Positions 43,395 through 51,966 of a DNA stretch of 64,000 bases are shown in pieces (within the stretch, counting starts at the first letter, position 1; every line of letters starts with the position of its first letter). The position numbers were made by a program, and so were the translations under genes. Source of the stretch: Vreelandella neptunia. Lineage in GTDB: Bacteria; Pseudomonadota; Gammaproteobacteria; Pseudomonadales; Halomonadaceae. The DNA lies in contig NZ_JAKVTW010000001.1 of the NCBI RefSeq assembly GCF_022489065.1, positions 1 to 64,000 on the forward strand, in the 5' to 3' direction. Below the pieces are notes generated by a model. The model was not told where the DNA came from. It worked only from the letters and a program-made list of their open reading frames with translations, and did no database searches.

Positions 43395-44258
43395 TTAGCC
43401 AATTTTATCCTGAGTGCGAAGCTCAAAGTCACTGGCGTCATGACGCTCGTGCAACTGCTCGTGTGGCTCACCAAAGGAGCGGTTAACCATGCGACCACGT
43501 TTAACGGCGGGGCGCTCATCGATCTCTTCGGTCCAGCGTAGAACGTTCTTGTAGGTGTGTGCCTCCAAAAACTCCGCCGCTTCGTAAACGCGGTTTTTCA
43601 CCAGTGCGCCGTACCATGGGTGAATCGCCATATCGGCAATGGTGTACTCATCGCCCGCCATAAAGCGATTATTTGCCAAGTGGCGGTCAAGCACGTCCAA
43701 CTGACGTTTCACTTCCATGGTGTAGCGGTCAATCGGGTACTGATACTTTTCTGGCGCGTAGGCGTAAAAGTGGCCAAAGCCGCCGCCTAGCATTGGTGCG
43801 CTGCCCATTTGCCAGAATAGCCACGAGAGGCACTCGGTCCGTTTCGCTGGGTCTGTGGGCAAGAAGGCATTAAATTTCTCAGCCAAATAGAGCAGGATAG
43901 CGCCAGACTCAAACACCCGCTGGGGTGGCGTGGTGGAGTGATCCATTAGCGCGGGAATTTTAGAGTTGGGGTTCACGTCTACAAACCCGCTGCCGAACTG
44001 ATCGCCTTCGCCAATGTTTATCAGGTATGCGTCGTACTCGGCCTCTGCTATGCCTTTCTCTAGCAGCTCCTCAAGCATCACGGTGACTTTGACACCGTTG
44101 GGCGTGGCTAAAGAGTAGAGCTGGAGAGGGTGTTTGCCCACGGGCAGGGCTTTGTCATGAGTAGGACCTGCAATGGGGCGATTGATGTTGGCAAATTTAC
44201 CGCCATTGCCAGGTTCCCATTTCCAAACGCTCGGGGGGGTATAGGTGTTATCGCTCAT
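43395..44258 (-). CDS. yghU: YghU-like glutathione transferase/disulfide-bond reductase
   Basis: This 287-residue Nu-class GST-like protein matches YghU in length and in the long N-terminal extension before the thioredoxin fold (PPSVWKWEPGNGGKFANINRP). The GSH site includes LYSLATPNGVKVTVMLEE, NPNSKIPALMDHS and VFESGAILLYLAEKF. YghU reduces organic hydroperoxides and disulfides with two bound glutathiones. GAGGAAAT precedes the ATG. A GntR-like palindrome lies 20-35 bp upstream (44277-44292); its significance is uncertain. The gene is monocistronic. Confidence 0.9.
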   Translation of the reverse strand: MSDNTYTPPSVWKWEPGNGGKFANINRPIAGPTHDKALPVGKHPLQLYSLATPNGVKVTVMLEELLEKGIAEAEYDAYLINIGEGDQFGSGFVDVNPNSKIPALMDHSTTPPQRVFESGAILLYLAEKFNAFLPTDPAKRTECLSWLFWQMGSAPMLGGGFGHFYAYAPEKYQYPIDRYTMEVKRQLDVLDRHLANNRFMAGDEYTIADMAIHPWYGALVKNRVYEAAEFLEAHTYKNVLRWTEEIDERPAVKRGRMVNRSFGEPHEQLHERHDASDFELRTQDKIG

Positions 44259-44422
44259 TATTTCCTCGCTATTAACCGGTTATCGGTAACCGCTGGGTAC
44301 AGGGATGAACATCTTCTTAGTGCGACTATCCTAAAGTTATGGGGGTGATGAAAAGCCGCTACAAGGGTAGGCTGGTGATTAGCCTGTTAATAAAATAGTC
44401 CAAGTTCTCTGGGAGGTGATGG

Positions 44423-45121
44423 ATGCGTGTCATTGGCGTGCTGGGCGGCATGAGCTGGGAGTCGAGCCTAAGCTATTACCGGGCCTTGAACGAGGGCGTT
44501 AAAGCGGCGCTAGGCGGCTTTCACTCGGCCAAGATCGTAATGCTCAGTGTCGATTTTGCAGAGATAGAAGCCATGCAGCAGCGGGGTGATTGGGACGCGG
44601 CAGGCGAGCTACTCGCCAGCGCTGCTCAAGGAGTCGAACGTGCAGGTGCTGACTGTTTGTTGATTGCCACAAATACCATGCACAAAGTAGCGCCCGCGAT
44701 AGAACAGGCGATTACCATTCCTCTGCTGCATATTGCCGATGCCACTGCTTTACAACTGCAAGCCGACGGAATTAATCGGGTGGGCCTGCTAGGCACGCGC
44801 TTTACCATGGAGCAAGACTTCTATATCGGCCGGCTAGAAGAGCAGTTCGGCATCAAGGTCGTGGTGCCAAAGCAATCTGAGCGCGACACTATTCATCAGG
44901 TAATCTTTGACGAGCTCTGCCAAGGCCGTATAGAAGATGTCTCCCGCCAACGCTATCTAGCCATTATCGATTCACTTTATGCACAAGGCGCTCAGGCGGT
45001 GATTCTAGGCTGTACTGAAATTGCTATGCTGGTAAGCCAGCAAGATACCACGGTGCCGCTTTATGACACCACTGCCCTGCATGTGCAGAGAGCGGTGGCG
45101 TGGGCACTAAATGATGACTAA
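44423..45121 (+). CDS. Aspartate/glutamate racemase family protein (YgeA-like)
   Basis: This 232-residue member of the two-Cys PLP-independent racemase family opens VIGVLGGMSWESSLSYYR, with the second-half motif LGCTEIAMLV providing a catalytic Cys near 193. The first catalytic position reads ATNTMHKV, where many racemases have Cys before NT, so a Thr or Ala stands in, as in some YgeA-type enzymes of relaxed specificity. GGGAGGTG precedes the ATG. It is convergent with ohr across 16 bp. The substrate could be a D/L amino acid other than aspartate. Confidence 0.85.
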   Translation: MRVIGVLGGMSWESSLSYYRALNEGVKAALGGFHSAKIVMLSVDFAEIEAMQQRGDWDAAGELLASAAQGVERAGADCLLIATNTMHKVAPAIEQAITIPLLHIADATALQLQADGINRVGLLGTRFTMEQDFYIGRLEEQFGIKVVVPKQSERDTIHQVIFDELCQGRIEDVSRQRYLAIIDSLYAQGAQAVILGCTEIAMLVSQQDTTVPLYDTTALHVQRAVAWALNDD

Positions 45122-45137
45122 AACAAAGTAACGATGC

Positions 45138-45572
45138 TTAGACCAATGTCAGAGTGACATTGATGTTGCCACGGGTGGCGTTGGAATAGGGGCATACGAT
45201 GTGAGCTTTATCGACCAACTGCTGAGCTACGTCTTGCTCAAGGCCGGGCAGGCTGATTTTTAGCTCTACTTCGATCCCAAAGCCAGTAGGAATGGCGCCG
45301 ATACCGACATGCCCATCAATTTTGGTGTCTTGGGGTAGCTTTACTTTTTCCTGACTAGCGACGTGCTTTAGTGCACCTAGGAAGCAGGCCGAGTAGCCAG
45401 CAGCGAATAGCTGTTCGGGATTCGTGCCATCACCACCAGCGCCGCCCAACTCTTTCGGCGTGCTGAGTTTTACATCCAATGCACCGTCGGATGATTTTGC
45501 ATGGCCTTCACGGCCACCCGTAGCGGTAGCATGGGCGCGATAAACAACTTTCTCGATCGTAGTGGTAGCCAT
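45138..45572 (-). CDS. ohr: Organic hydroperoxide resistance protein Ohr
   Basis: This 144-residue thiol peroxidase of the Ohr/OsmC family detoxifies organic hydroperoxides. The two catalytic Cys are present: Cys63 in [13 protein letters not shown] and Cys127 in [13 protein letters not shown]. Arg21 and Glu53 support the reactive thiol. The frame is open to 45605, but [11 protein letters not shown] at 45572 is the family start. Its regulator ohrR lies just upstream in the same orientation, with an OhrR-type palindrome between them. Confidence 0.94.
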   Translation of the reverse strand: MATTTIEKVVYRAHATATGGREGHAKSSDGALDVKLSTPKELGGAGGDGTNPEQLFAAGYSACFLGALKHVASQEKVKLPQDTKIDGHVGIGAIPTGFGIEVELKISLPGLEQDVAQQLVDKAHIVCPYSNATRGNINVTLTLV

Positions 45573-45629
45573 TGTGTATCTCCTGTCAGCGTTATTAATT
45601 ATCAACCTACGATTTTAATTTAGCGCAGC

Positions 45630-45652
45630 TTTATTTTGCGCGCAATATAAAT
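45630..45652. promoter_or_regulatory. Candidate OhrR operator upstream of ohr
   Basis: The perfect palindrome TTGCGCGCAA is embedded in AT-rich, nearly symmetric flanks (TTTATT on the left, TATAAAT on the right). It sits about 60-80 bp before the ohr start, in the intergenic region shared with ohrR. AT-flanked palindromes of this kind are typical MarR/OhrR sites. Confidence 0.55.
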
Positions 45653-45691
45653 AGCAGGTTAATTTAAACGCCCCTCTTGAAAAGCGAAGGG

Positions 45692-46135
45692 CTACTGACT
45701 TTTTTGTAAGCTATCGCGCAGGCGCACCAGGTCTTCTTTCAGCGTGGTCAACGCTTCTATCGATTGCTCGCTGGCATGCACCACGCAGCTAGGGATGTGG
45801 TAAGCCTGTTCACGCAGCTCCCTACCTTTATCGGTAAGGTAAAGCTCTACGACACGCTCATCATGATGACTGCGTTTGCGATTCAACAACTGGTCGGCTT
45901 CCAGGCGCTTAAGCAGCGGCGTAAGCGAACCAGGATCAGTGAGTAGGCGCTTACTCATGGTGCCAACGGTAATACCATCGTTTTGCCATAAAACAAGCAT
46001 GGCGAGGTATTGCGGGTAAGTAAGCCCCAACTCTTTGAGCAGAGGTTTATACACCTTGGTCATCATTAACGAAGTTGAATAGAGCGCAAAGCAGAGCTGA
46101 TGATCAAGTTCTAATTCGCTACAGGATGGTTGCAC
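45692..46135 (-). CDS. ohrR: Peroxide-sensing MarR-family repressor OhrR
   Basis: This 147-residue MarR-type repressor senses organic hydroperoxides through a single reactive Cys, here Cys15 in LELDHQLCFALYS. The winged helix includes LTYPQYLAMLVLWQ, VGTMSKRLLTDPGSLTPLLKRLE and HHDERVVELYLT. The frame is open to 46318, but the upstream 61 residues have no family match and cover the GntR-type operator of the next operon. A GTG at 46135 is therefore taken as the start; its ribosome site is weak, so the exact start is uncertain. It presumably represses ohr. Confidence 0.88.
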   Translation of the reverse strand: MQPSCSELELDHQLCFALYSTSLMMTKVYKPLLKELGLTYPQYLAMLVLWQNDGITVGTMSKRLLTDPGSLTPLLKRLEADQLLNRKRSHHDERVVELYLTDKGRELREQAYHIPSCVVHASEQSIEALTTLKEDLVRLRDSLQKSQ

Positions 46136-46273
46136 AAGTAAGAGTTCCGATCCGAAATATGTTGGGTAATGTAGCGCGCGAAGCAGGTAAGTGGCTATCC
46201 CTAGACGTTGGTCGTAAGTTGGCAGTTTTGTTTTGACACGCCTCTGGCAGGTGGCTAGCCTGCGCTTAATCAA

Positions 46274-46287
46274 TGTTACCGGTAACA
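46274..46287. promoter_or_regulatory. GntR-type operator for the gluconate operon
   Basis: TGTTACCGGTAACA is a perfect 14-bp palindrome and matches the operator of the E. coli gluconate repressor GntR. It lies 83 bp before the TRAP substrate-binding gene. The GntR homologue encoded at 49961-51019 has the same helix-turn-helix as the E. coli protein. This ties repressor, transporter and kinase together. Confidence 0.75.
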
Positions 46288-46369
46288 AGTTGCCGCTCAT
46301 TAAACGAGTCATCGACACATCGTTATTAACAGCTCGATCTCAACAACAACGAGTAATTGGAGAAACGCT

Positions 46370-47443
46370 ATGACCGCTATTTGGCGCTGTACGCTAACCC
46401 TGGTTGGGGCGACCACCCTGACGTTTGGTATGGCCCACGCCCAGAGTCCTGAACTCTCTGATCCGCCTGAAATAGAAGGTGAGGTAGTGGGTGACCACGG
46501 TTCGCATACCCTACGCATGGGTATCGGCCTTGCAGAAAGCTCACCGCAGTTCCTTTCTAGCCAATATTTTGGTGAGATTCTGGAGCAGCGCACCGATGGC
46601 CGTATCACCGTCAATGTTTTTCCTAACAGCCAGTTAGGTGACGACGTTCAGATGTTGGAAATGCTCCAAACCGGCACACTGGATATGACGTATCCGTCTA
46701 GCTCAGCGACCACCGGTTATGTTGAAGAACTGGCTGCGTTCGATCTACCTTTTCTGTTACCGAGCCGTGAAGCCGCTGTCGCCGTCATGCAGAGCGATGT
46801 AGCTCAAGGCATGCTGGACGCCTTTGAAGGCACCGGCCTGAAAGCACTCGCCTTCTCTGAGAATGGCTATCGTCAGCTCTCTAACAGTGCTCGCCCGGTG
46901 ACCAGTCCTGAAGACGTTGCAGGTCTTGATGTGCGCGGTTTGAGCGTTCGTACTATGGAAAACCCGGTACACTTGGCTATTTGGGAGGCCCTGGGCGCAA
47001 ACCCAACGCCGATGGCCTTTGGTGAGTTGTTCTCTGCCATGGAGCAGGGCGTTGTAGATGGCCAGGAAAATCCTTGGAGCACCATCCTGACCTCTAACTT
47101 CAACGAAGTGCAGGACTATGGCACTGAAACACGCCACGTCTATACTCCCTTTATCATGATGCTTTCCGAGCGTACTTGGGATCGCATGGCTCCTGAGTAT
47201 CAAGAGCTGGTGCAGGAAGCCGCTCGTCAGTCCGCTGACTATGAAATTCAGCTGTCCGCTGAGTACGATGATTGGTCACGCGAACAGCTAGCAGAGCGTG
47301 GTATGGAAATTACCCGCTTGGACGATGAGCAGTTAGCCGCTTTCCAAGAAGCCACTCAGCCGGTTTATGAAGAGTGGGCGCCGCGTATTGGTGAAGACCT
47401 GATCGCGGACATTCAGAAGATCGTTGAAGAGAGCAGCAACTAA
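46370..47443 (+). CDS. TRAP transporter substrate-binding protein DctP (likely gluconate)
   Basis: This 357-residue periplasmic binding protein has a Sec signal ending near GMAHAQ. DctP-family features include LGDDVQMLEMLQTGTLDM, the conserved substrate-carboxylate Arg region LSVRTMENPVHLAIWEALGANP, and FGELFSAMEQGVVDGQENP. TRAP binding proteins take up carboxylates and sugar acids using the sodium gradient. Linkage to gluconokinase and a GntR repressor, with a GntR operator upstream, makes gluconate or a close aldonate the best guess. It is first in the operon; a hairpin separates it from the membrane subunits. Confidence 0.9.
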   Translation: MTAIWRCTLTLVGATTLTFGMAHAQSPELSDPPEIEGEVVGDHGSHTLRMGIGLAESSPQFLSSQYFGEILEQRTDGRITVNVFPNSQLGDDVQMLEMLQTGTLDMTYPSSSATTGYVEELAAFDLPFLLPSREAAVAVMQSDVAQGMLDAFEGTGLKALAFSENGYRQLSNSARPVTSPEDVAGLDVRGLSVRTMENPVHLAIWEALGANPTPMAFGELFSAMEQGVVDGQENPWSTILTSNFNEVQDYGTETRHVYTPFIMMLSERTWDRMAPEYQELVQEAARQSADYEIQLSAEYDDWSREQLAERGMEITRLDDEQLAAFQEATQPVYEEWAPRIGEDLIADIQKIVEESSN

Positions 47444-47464
47444 ACCTTACGTTTAGCGCACCGT

Positions 47465-47487
47465 CGGGCAGGCATCGAGCCTGCCCG
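47465..47487 (+). other. Intercistronic stem-loop between TRAP dctP and dctQ
   Basis: CGGGCAGGC and GCCTGCCCG pair perfectly around an ATCGA loop, without a T-run. Such a hairpin after a binding-protein gene commonly stabilises the upstream mRNA, allowing more binding protein than membrane subunits to be made. Confidence 0.6.
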
Positions 47488-47512
47488 ATGTGTCAGTGCC
47501 CCTGGAGCTCCT

Positions 47513-48106
47513 ATGTCACTCTCCTCTACACCCCCCAATAAGCCAATACCGATTGAAGATCCATCGGTGTATCTGGACGACCCCAACCGCAAGCAATTAG
47601 AAATCGATACCGATACTCGCCAAGGCCCGGCGCTGTTCCGCTGGCTGACCTTGGGCATGGAGTATCTGATCGGCGCTATTTTGGTGGCGCTGATTGCATC
47701 TGTTTCTTGTAACGTGGTGGGGCGCGCGCTGTTCAATTATTCGCTGCCCTGGGCGGATGAACTAGCGCGTATGCTGTTTGTATGGCTGGTATTTATCGGC
47801 GCTGCCGCCGCGTTTGCCCGATACGAGCACATTGCCGTTGACGCATTGGTGCGTCGTTTGCCACTGCGCTTAGCGCATATGCTTTATCTATTGCAGCACC
47901 TGATTATCACCGGCTTGATGGCGGTCATGATCTGGGGTGGCTACCAAGTGCTGGCACGCTCTAGTGGGCGCTCGGCGATTCTGGACGTGCCGCTGAGCTT
48001 TATTAGCCTATCGCTGGTGCTGTGCGTCATCTTTATTGCGGTGGTAGCGGTTTGGCGGATGTGGGTCAGCCTGAACGTTATTCGTCACCCTGAGCGGGAG
48101 CGCTAA
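47513..48106 (+). CDS. TRAP transporter small permease DctQ
   Basis: This 197-residue four-helix membrane subunit has a hydrophilic N-terminal stretch of about 45 residues that is longer than usual. Typical DctQ blocks are NVVGRALFNYSLPWADELARMLFVWLVFIGAAAAFARYEHIAVD, the sequence around the second helix, and the periplasmic turn GGYQVLARSSGRSAIL. GGAG precedes the ATG. The large permease begins 2 bp after its stop, so both are coupled. It acts only in complex with DctM. Confidence 0.9.
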   Translation: MSLSSTPPNKPIPIEDPSVYLDDPNRKQLEIDTDTRQGPALFRWLTLGMEYLIGAILVALIASVSCNVVGRALFNYSLPWADELARMLFVWLVFIGAAAAFARYEHIAVDALVRRLPLRLAHMLYLLQHLIITGLMAVMIWGGYQVLARSSGRSAILDVPLSFISLSLVLCVIFIAVVAVWRMWVSLNVIRHPERER

Positions 48107-48108
48107 TC

Positions 48109-49389
48109 ATGCTATGGATTTTTCTGGCTATTTTATTGGCCTCTATCGTTATTGGGTTGCCTATTGCCTTTGGCCTAGGCGTGGCGGCGCTGGTGATGGC
48201 GGTGCTTTCTGATATTCCGCTGTCGATCATGATTGAGCAGTCAATTCGCGGGGTTAACAGCTTCCCGCTGCTCGCTATCCCGTTCTTTATTTTAGTGGGA
48301 GAGGTGATGAGCAATGGCGGTATCGCTCGTCGCTTGATGGAGTTGGCTGGCGCTATGGTCGGCTTTATGCGCGGTGGGCTAGGGCAGGTTGCCATTACCG
48401 GCTCGATGTTCTTTGGTGGCATCAGTGGCTCAGCGGTGGCCGATACGGCCGCTACCGGCGCGATGATGATTCCCTCCATGAAAGAGCAGGGCTACACCGC
48501 GGCTAATGCTACCGCGATCAATACCGTGTCCTCGGTGATCGGGATCATTATTCCGCCTTCCATCCCGCTGATTCTCTACGGCATCGTCACTGAAACCTCG
48601 ATTAGCCGCCTGTTTATCGCCGGTATCATTCCGGGTCTGTTGATTGGCTTTGCGCTGATGGTGACCACCTATATTCTTGCCAAAAAAGATGGCGGCGGTG
48701 TGCAGAAATTCCGCTGGGATCGCCTCTGGAAAGCTTTCAAAGATGCTTGGCTTGCGCTGGTACTCCCGGTCATCGTGATTGGCGGTATTATTGGCGGTGT
48801 ATTTACCGCGACCGAAGCGGCCGTAGCGGCACTGCTTTATGCGCTGGCTATTTCGCTAGTGGTTTACCGTGAGTTTAAGATCAAAGAGCTCGGCGGTATG
48901 CTGATTCGTACTGCTCGTTTGACCGGCATGGTGATGATGCTGCTGGCATTCGCCACGGTGATTGCCTGGTTCCTGACCATCAATATGGTGCCGCAAACTT
49001 TGGTGAGCCAAGTGCAGGCGATTACCCAAGACCCCTTCCTATTACTGCTCATCGTGGCAACGTTGCTGCTGCTGGTGGGTTTTGTAATGGACTTAACGCC
49101 AGCGATGGTCATCATGGCGCCGATGCTAGCGCCTATCGTCACCTCGGTGGGCGTTGATGCGGCTTACTTCGGCGTACTCATGGCGTTTGTATTGGGCATC
49201 GGACTGCTAACCCCGCCGGTAGGTACCTGCCTTTACGTCGGTTGCGGTGTGGGTAAAGTCTCTATGGAGTCCTTGGTCAAAGCCATGCTGCCTTACTATG
49301 CAGCACTATTGGTCGTGCTGGTGATTCTGATTGCCTTCCCGGGCATCGTGACTTGGCTGCCTGATCTTACCGCCGTGCGCGGCAACTAA
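48109..49389 (+). CDS. TRAP transporter large permease DctM
   Basis: This 426-residue integral membrane permease has about twelve helices and two re-entrant loops, of full family length. Signature segments are INSFPLLAIPFFILVGEVM-like (here VNSFPLLAIPFFILVGEVM), GGISGSAVADTAATGAMMIP with the sodium-site residues, and SSVIGIIIPPSIPLILYG. LGIGLLTPPVGTCLYVG completes the second half. It follows DctQ by 2 bp. The gluconokinase gene starts 29 bp later. Confidence 0.92.
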   Translation: MLWIFLAILLASIVIGLPIAFGLGVAALVMAVLSDIPLSIMIEQSIRGVNSFPLLAIPFFILVGEVMSNGGIARRLMELAGAMVGFMRGGLGQVAITGSMFFGGISGSAVADTAATGAMMIPSMKEQGYTAANATAINTVSSVIGIIIPPSIPLILYGIVTETSISRLFIAGIIPGLLIGFALMVTTYILAKKDGGGVQKFRWDRLWKAFKDAWLALVLPVIVIGGIIGGVFTATEAAVAALLYALAISLVVYREFKIKELGGMLIRTARLTGMVMMLLAFATVIAWFLTINMVPQTLVSQVQAITQDPFLLLLIVATLLLLVGFVMDLTPAMVIMAPMLAPIVTSVGVDAAYFGVLMAFVLGIGLLTPPVGTCLYVGCGVGKVSMESLVKAMLPYYAALLVVLVILIAFPGIVTWLPDLTAVRGN

Positions 49390-49418
49390 GGTACTTGGTA
49401 ATGAATAGGAGAGCTTCT

Positions 49419-49946
49419 GTGAAGACCCTCTCGCATCGTATTTTGGTGATGGGTGTGTCTGGCTGCGGGAAGTCGCACATTGGCTGCCAGTTGGCGCAAA
49501 CCCTAGGGGCGACATTTATTGACGGCGACGATTACCATTCGCCCGCCAATGTCGCCAAAATGGCCAGCGGCACACCGCTGAATGACGATGATCGGAGCGA
49601 GTGGCTCGATACGCTGGCGGCGCTATTCGCTGAGTATCGGGCCAAGGATGTATCGCTGGTGATTGCCTGCTCAGGGCTGAAAAAACGCTACCGCGATCGC
49701 CTGCGTCAGGGTGACCCAGCGCTACAGATTCTCTATTTAGAGGGTACGCAAGAGCTACTGCTGCAACGCTTAGAAACCCGGGCAGGGCATTTCTTTAAGG
49801 GCGATACCATGTTGGCCAGTCAATTGGCCGATTTGGAACCTCCCGGTGAAGAGGAGGCGTTTAACGCCTCCATTGCCTTGTCGCCTATGCAAATCGTTAC
49901 TCAATTTGCTGCCACGCTGTCGCCACCCAGTCGGACACTAAGCTAA
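49419..49946 (+). CDS. gntK: Gluconokinase
   Basis: This 175-residue kinase phosphorylates gluconate to 6-phosphogluconate with ATP, feeding the Entner-Doudoroff or pentose phosphate route. The P-loop is GVSGCGKSHIG. IDGDDYHSPANVAKMASGTPLNDDDR and VIACSGLKKRYRD match GntK closely. The frame is open from 49395, but AGGAGA precedes a GTG at 49419, which gives the family N-terminus MKTLSHRILVMG. It is fourth in the TRAP operon, directly followed by the repressor gene. The operon therefore covers uptake, activation and control. Confidence 0.93.
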   Translation: MKTLSHRILVMGVSGCGKSHIGCQLAQTLGATFIDGDDYHSPANVAKMASGTPLNDDDRSEWLDTLAALFAEYRAKDVSLVIACSGLKKRYRDRLRQGDPALQILYLEGTQELLLQRLETRAGHFFKGDTMLASQLADLEPPGEEEAFNASIALSPMQIVTQFAATLSPPSRTLS

Positions 49947-49960
49947 GCGAGATTGGTATT

Positions 49961-51019
49961 GTGGCCGCCCGAGTGTATCGGGTTGGCCTCAATGCGCCAC
50001 CGTTGCCTAAGGCTGCCATCCTTTTGAAGAAAAAACGCCCCACCCTACAAGACATCGCCGACCACGTAGGGGCTACCAAAATGACGGTCAGCCGCTGCCT
50101 GCGTGATCCCGAAACGGTTTCGGAAGGTCTTCGCGAGCGCATTTTCTCTACTGCCGAACAGATTGGCTATATTCCCAACCGCGCGCCCGACCTGCTTTCC
50201 CGAGCCACCAGCCACTCGATCGGTGTGCTGATGCCGTCGCTGACCAACCAAGTATTTGCCGATGTGATTGTTGGCATCGAGACGCTCACGGAACCCGCGG
50301 GCTACCATCTCATGCTCTCTCACTATGGCTATAGCCCCGAACTTGAAGAGCGCAGTTTAGCTTCGCTGCTCTCCTATAACGTTGACGGGGTGATTCTTTG
50401 TGACCGTGATCATACCCAGCGTAGCCTGCGTATGCTGGAAACCGCCGGCATCCCGATCATAGAAATCATGGACACCCACCGCCCGCCGCTGCAGCAGGCG
50501 GTGGGCTATGACAACATTCAAGCCGCCTATGACATGGTGAGTGAGATGATCCGCCGCGGCCGACGCCAAGTGATCTACCTGGCGGTGCGTTTGGATGAAC
50601 GTACCCGACAGCGGGAATTGGGCTACCGTCGCGCTATGGAAGAGCGCGGTTTAACGCCCGTCACCCTGCAAAGCACGCAGCGCTCTTCTTACAGCGTGGG
50701 AGCAGCGCTGTTGCAACAGGTGATTGCTGACTATCCAGAGGCAGATGGCCTGTTCTGTACCAACGATGACGTGGCCGTCGGGGCCTATTTCGAGTGTCAG
50801 CGACGTGGCATTTCCGTGCCCAAACGGATGGCCTTGGCGGGCTTTCATGGTCACGATGTGGGACATGTGATGACGCCACGTCTTGCCAGCGTGGTGACCC
50901 CGCGTCAGGCCATTGGCGAAGTGGCAGCAGGGGAGCTGTTAGCGCGAATTCGAGGTGTGCCACTGACGCAGAAAGTGTTGGATTTAGGCTACCGTATCGA
51001 AACAGGCATGACGCTATAG
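49961..51019 (+). CDS. gntR: LacI-family gluconate repressor GntR
   Basis: This regulator of up to 352 residues reads along most of its length like E. coli GntR. The DNA-binding part is KKKRPTLQDIADHVGATKMTVSR, followed by the hinge GYIPNRAPDLLSRATS and a periplasmic-binding-like ligand domain with PSLTNQVFADVIVGIE and AGFHGHDVGHVMTPRLASV. The GTG at 49961 gives about 20 extra residues; an alternative TTG at 50024 would begin exactly where E. coli GntR starts. It probably binds the palindrome at 46274 and is relieved by gluconate. It lies 14 bp after gntK. Confidence 0.92.
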   Translation: MAARVYRVGLNAPPLPKAAILLKKKRPTLQDIADHVGATKMTVSRCLRDPETVSEGLRERIFSTAEQIGYIPNRAPDLLSRATSHSIGVLMPSLTNQVFADVIVGIETLTEPAGYHLMLSHYGYSPELEERSLASLLSYNVDGVILCDRDHTQRSLRMLETAGIPIIEIMDTHRPPLQQAVGYDNIQAAYDMVSEMIRRGRRQVIYLAVRLDERTRQRELGYRRAMEERGLTPVTLQSTQRSSYSVGAALLQQVIADYPEADGLFCTNDDVAVGAYFECQRRGISVPKRMALAGFHGHDVGHVMTPRLASVVTPRQAIGEVAAGELLARIRGVPLTQKVLDLGYRIETGMTL

Positions 51020-51117
51020 GCTACGTTTTATAAACCATGTTTTATAAACCACGCTTTCGAGTAGCGATCGCCATAATGAGTGGCTAAAGTAGCCTTTTTA
51101 CTTGTCGCGAGGCCGCC

Positions 51118-51966
51118 GTGCAGATTACTCACCTCACCATCTACCCCGTTAAGTCGCTAAAAGGCATTAGCGTTGACCAAAGCGTGCTGCAAGAGCACGG
51201 GCTCGAGTGGGATCGCCGTTGGATGCTGGTGGACGCCCAGCAGCGCTTTGTTACCCAGCGACAGCTGCCAGCGCTGGCTACCATTGAGGTTGCCCTCACC
51301 GACGAACACTTAGTGCTTTCACACCCCAACGTTGAGCCGCTGAGCGTACCGCTGGCCGCGCCTGAAGGGAATCTGCGTTTGGTCAGCGTGTGGAACGACC
51401 ACTGTAAAGCCCTGCCCGAAAGCGAAGACGTTTCGCGCTGGCTGGTTGCCGCGCTGGGCGATCAGGCCCAAGGACTTAGCTTGGTGCGCTTCGCCACTGA
51501 GTTTACCCGGGCAGTCGAAGAGGATTTTCTGGATGGTGGGACAGCGCATACCCATTTCGCCGATGGCTATCCGTTTTTAATTACCACTACAGGCTCGTTA
51601 GACGCTTTAAACCAAGCGTTAGTCGCGCGCGGGCAAACACCTATCCCCATGAACCGCTTTCGGCCCAACATCGTTGTGGAGAGCAGCGAAGCCTGGGCAG
51701 AAGACAGCTGGACCACTCTCTCCGAGCAGAGCTGCGCTTTTCAGCTAGCGCTGCGCAAGCCCTGCAAGCGCTGTAAAATTACCGCTATCGATCAGCATAC
51801 TGCGGCAGTCCCAGCCCCGGCAGAACCACTAAAAACCCTGATTGAACTCAATACTCAGCCCACCTTGAAAGGCGCCCATTTTGGCCAAAACGCCACACTG
51901 CTAGAAGGCTCAGGCTGCACTATTCGTGTGGGGGATAGACTGGCGGCGGCGCCTCGCGACGTTTGA
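51118..51966 (+). CDS. MOSC-domain protein, YcbX-like
   Basis: This 282-residue protein has the MOSC N-terminal beta-barrel domain (LTIYPVKSLKGISV, GLEWDRRWMLVD) and the MOSC domain itself, with MNRFRPNIVVES and the conserved Cys in RKPCKRCKITAIDQ. MOSC proteins handle sulfur on the molybdenum cofactor; YcbX reduces N-hydroxylated bases. The shorter form without a C-terminal ferredoxin would need a separate redox partner. It starts with GTG. Its last 47 bp overlap the convergent EamA gene. Confidence 0.88.
   Translation: MQITHLTIYPVKSLKGISVDQSVLQEHGLEWDRRWMLVDAQQRFVTQRQLPALATIEVALTDEHLVLSHPNVEPLSVPLAAPEGNLRLVSVWNDHCKALPESEDVSRWLVAALGDQAQGLSLVRFATEFTRAVEEDFLDGGTAHTHFADGYPFLITTTGSLDALNQALVARGQTPIPMNRFRPNIVVESSEAWAEDSWTTLSEQSCAFQLALRKPCKRCKITAIDQHTAAVPAPAEPLKTLIELNTQPTLKGAHFGQNATLLEGSGCTIRVGDRLAAAPRDV

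Noticed and set aside
46136..46318. 61-residue N-terminal extension of ohrR
   Set aside because: It has no OhrR family counterpart and spans the GntR-type operator of the next operon.
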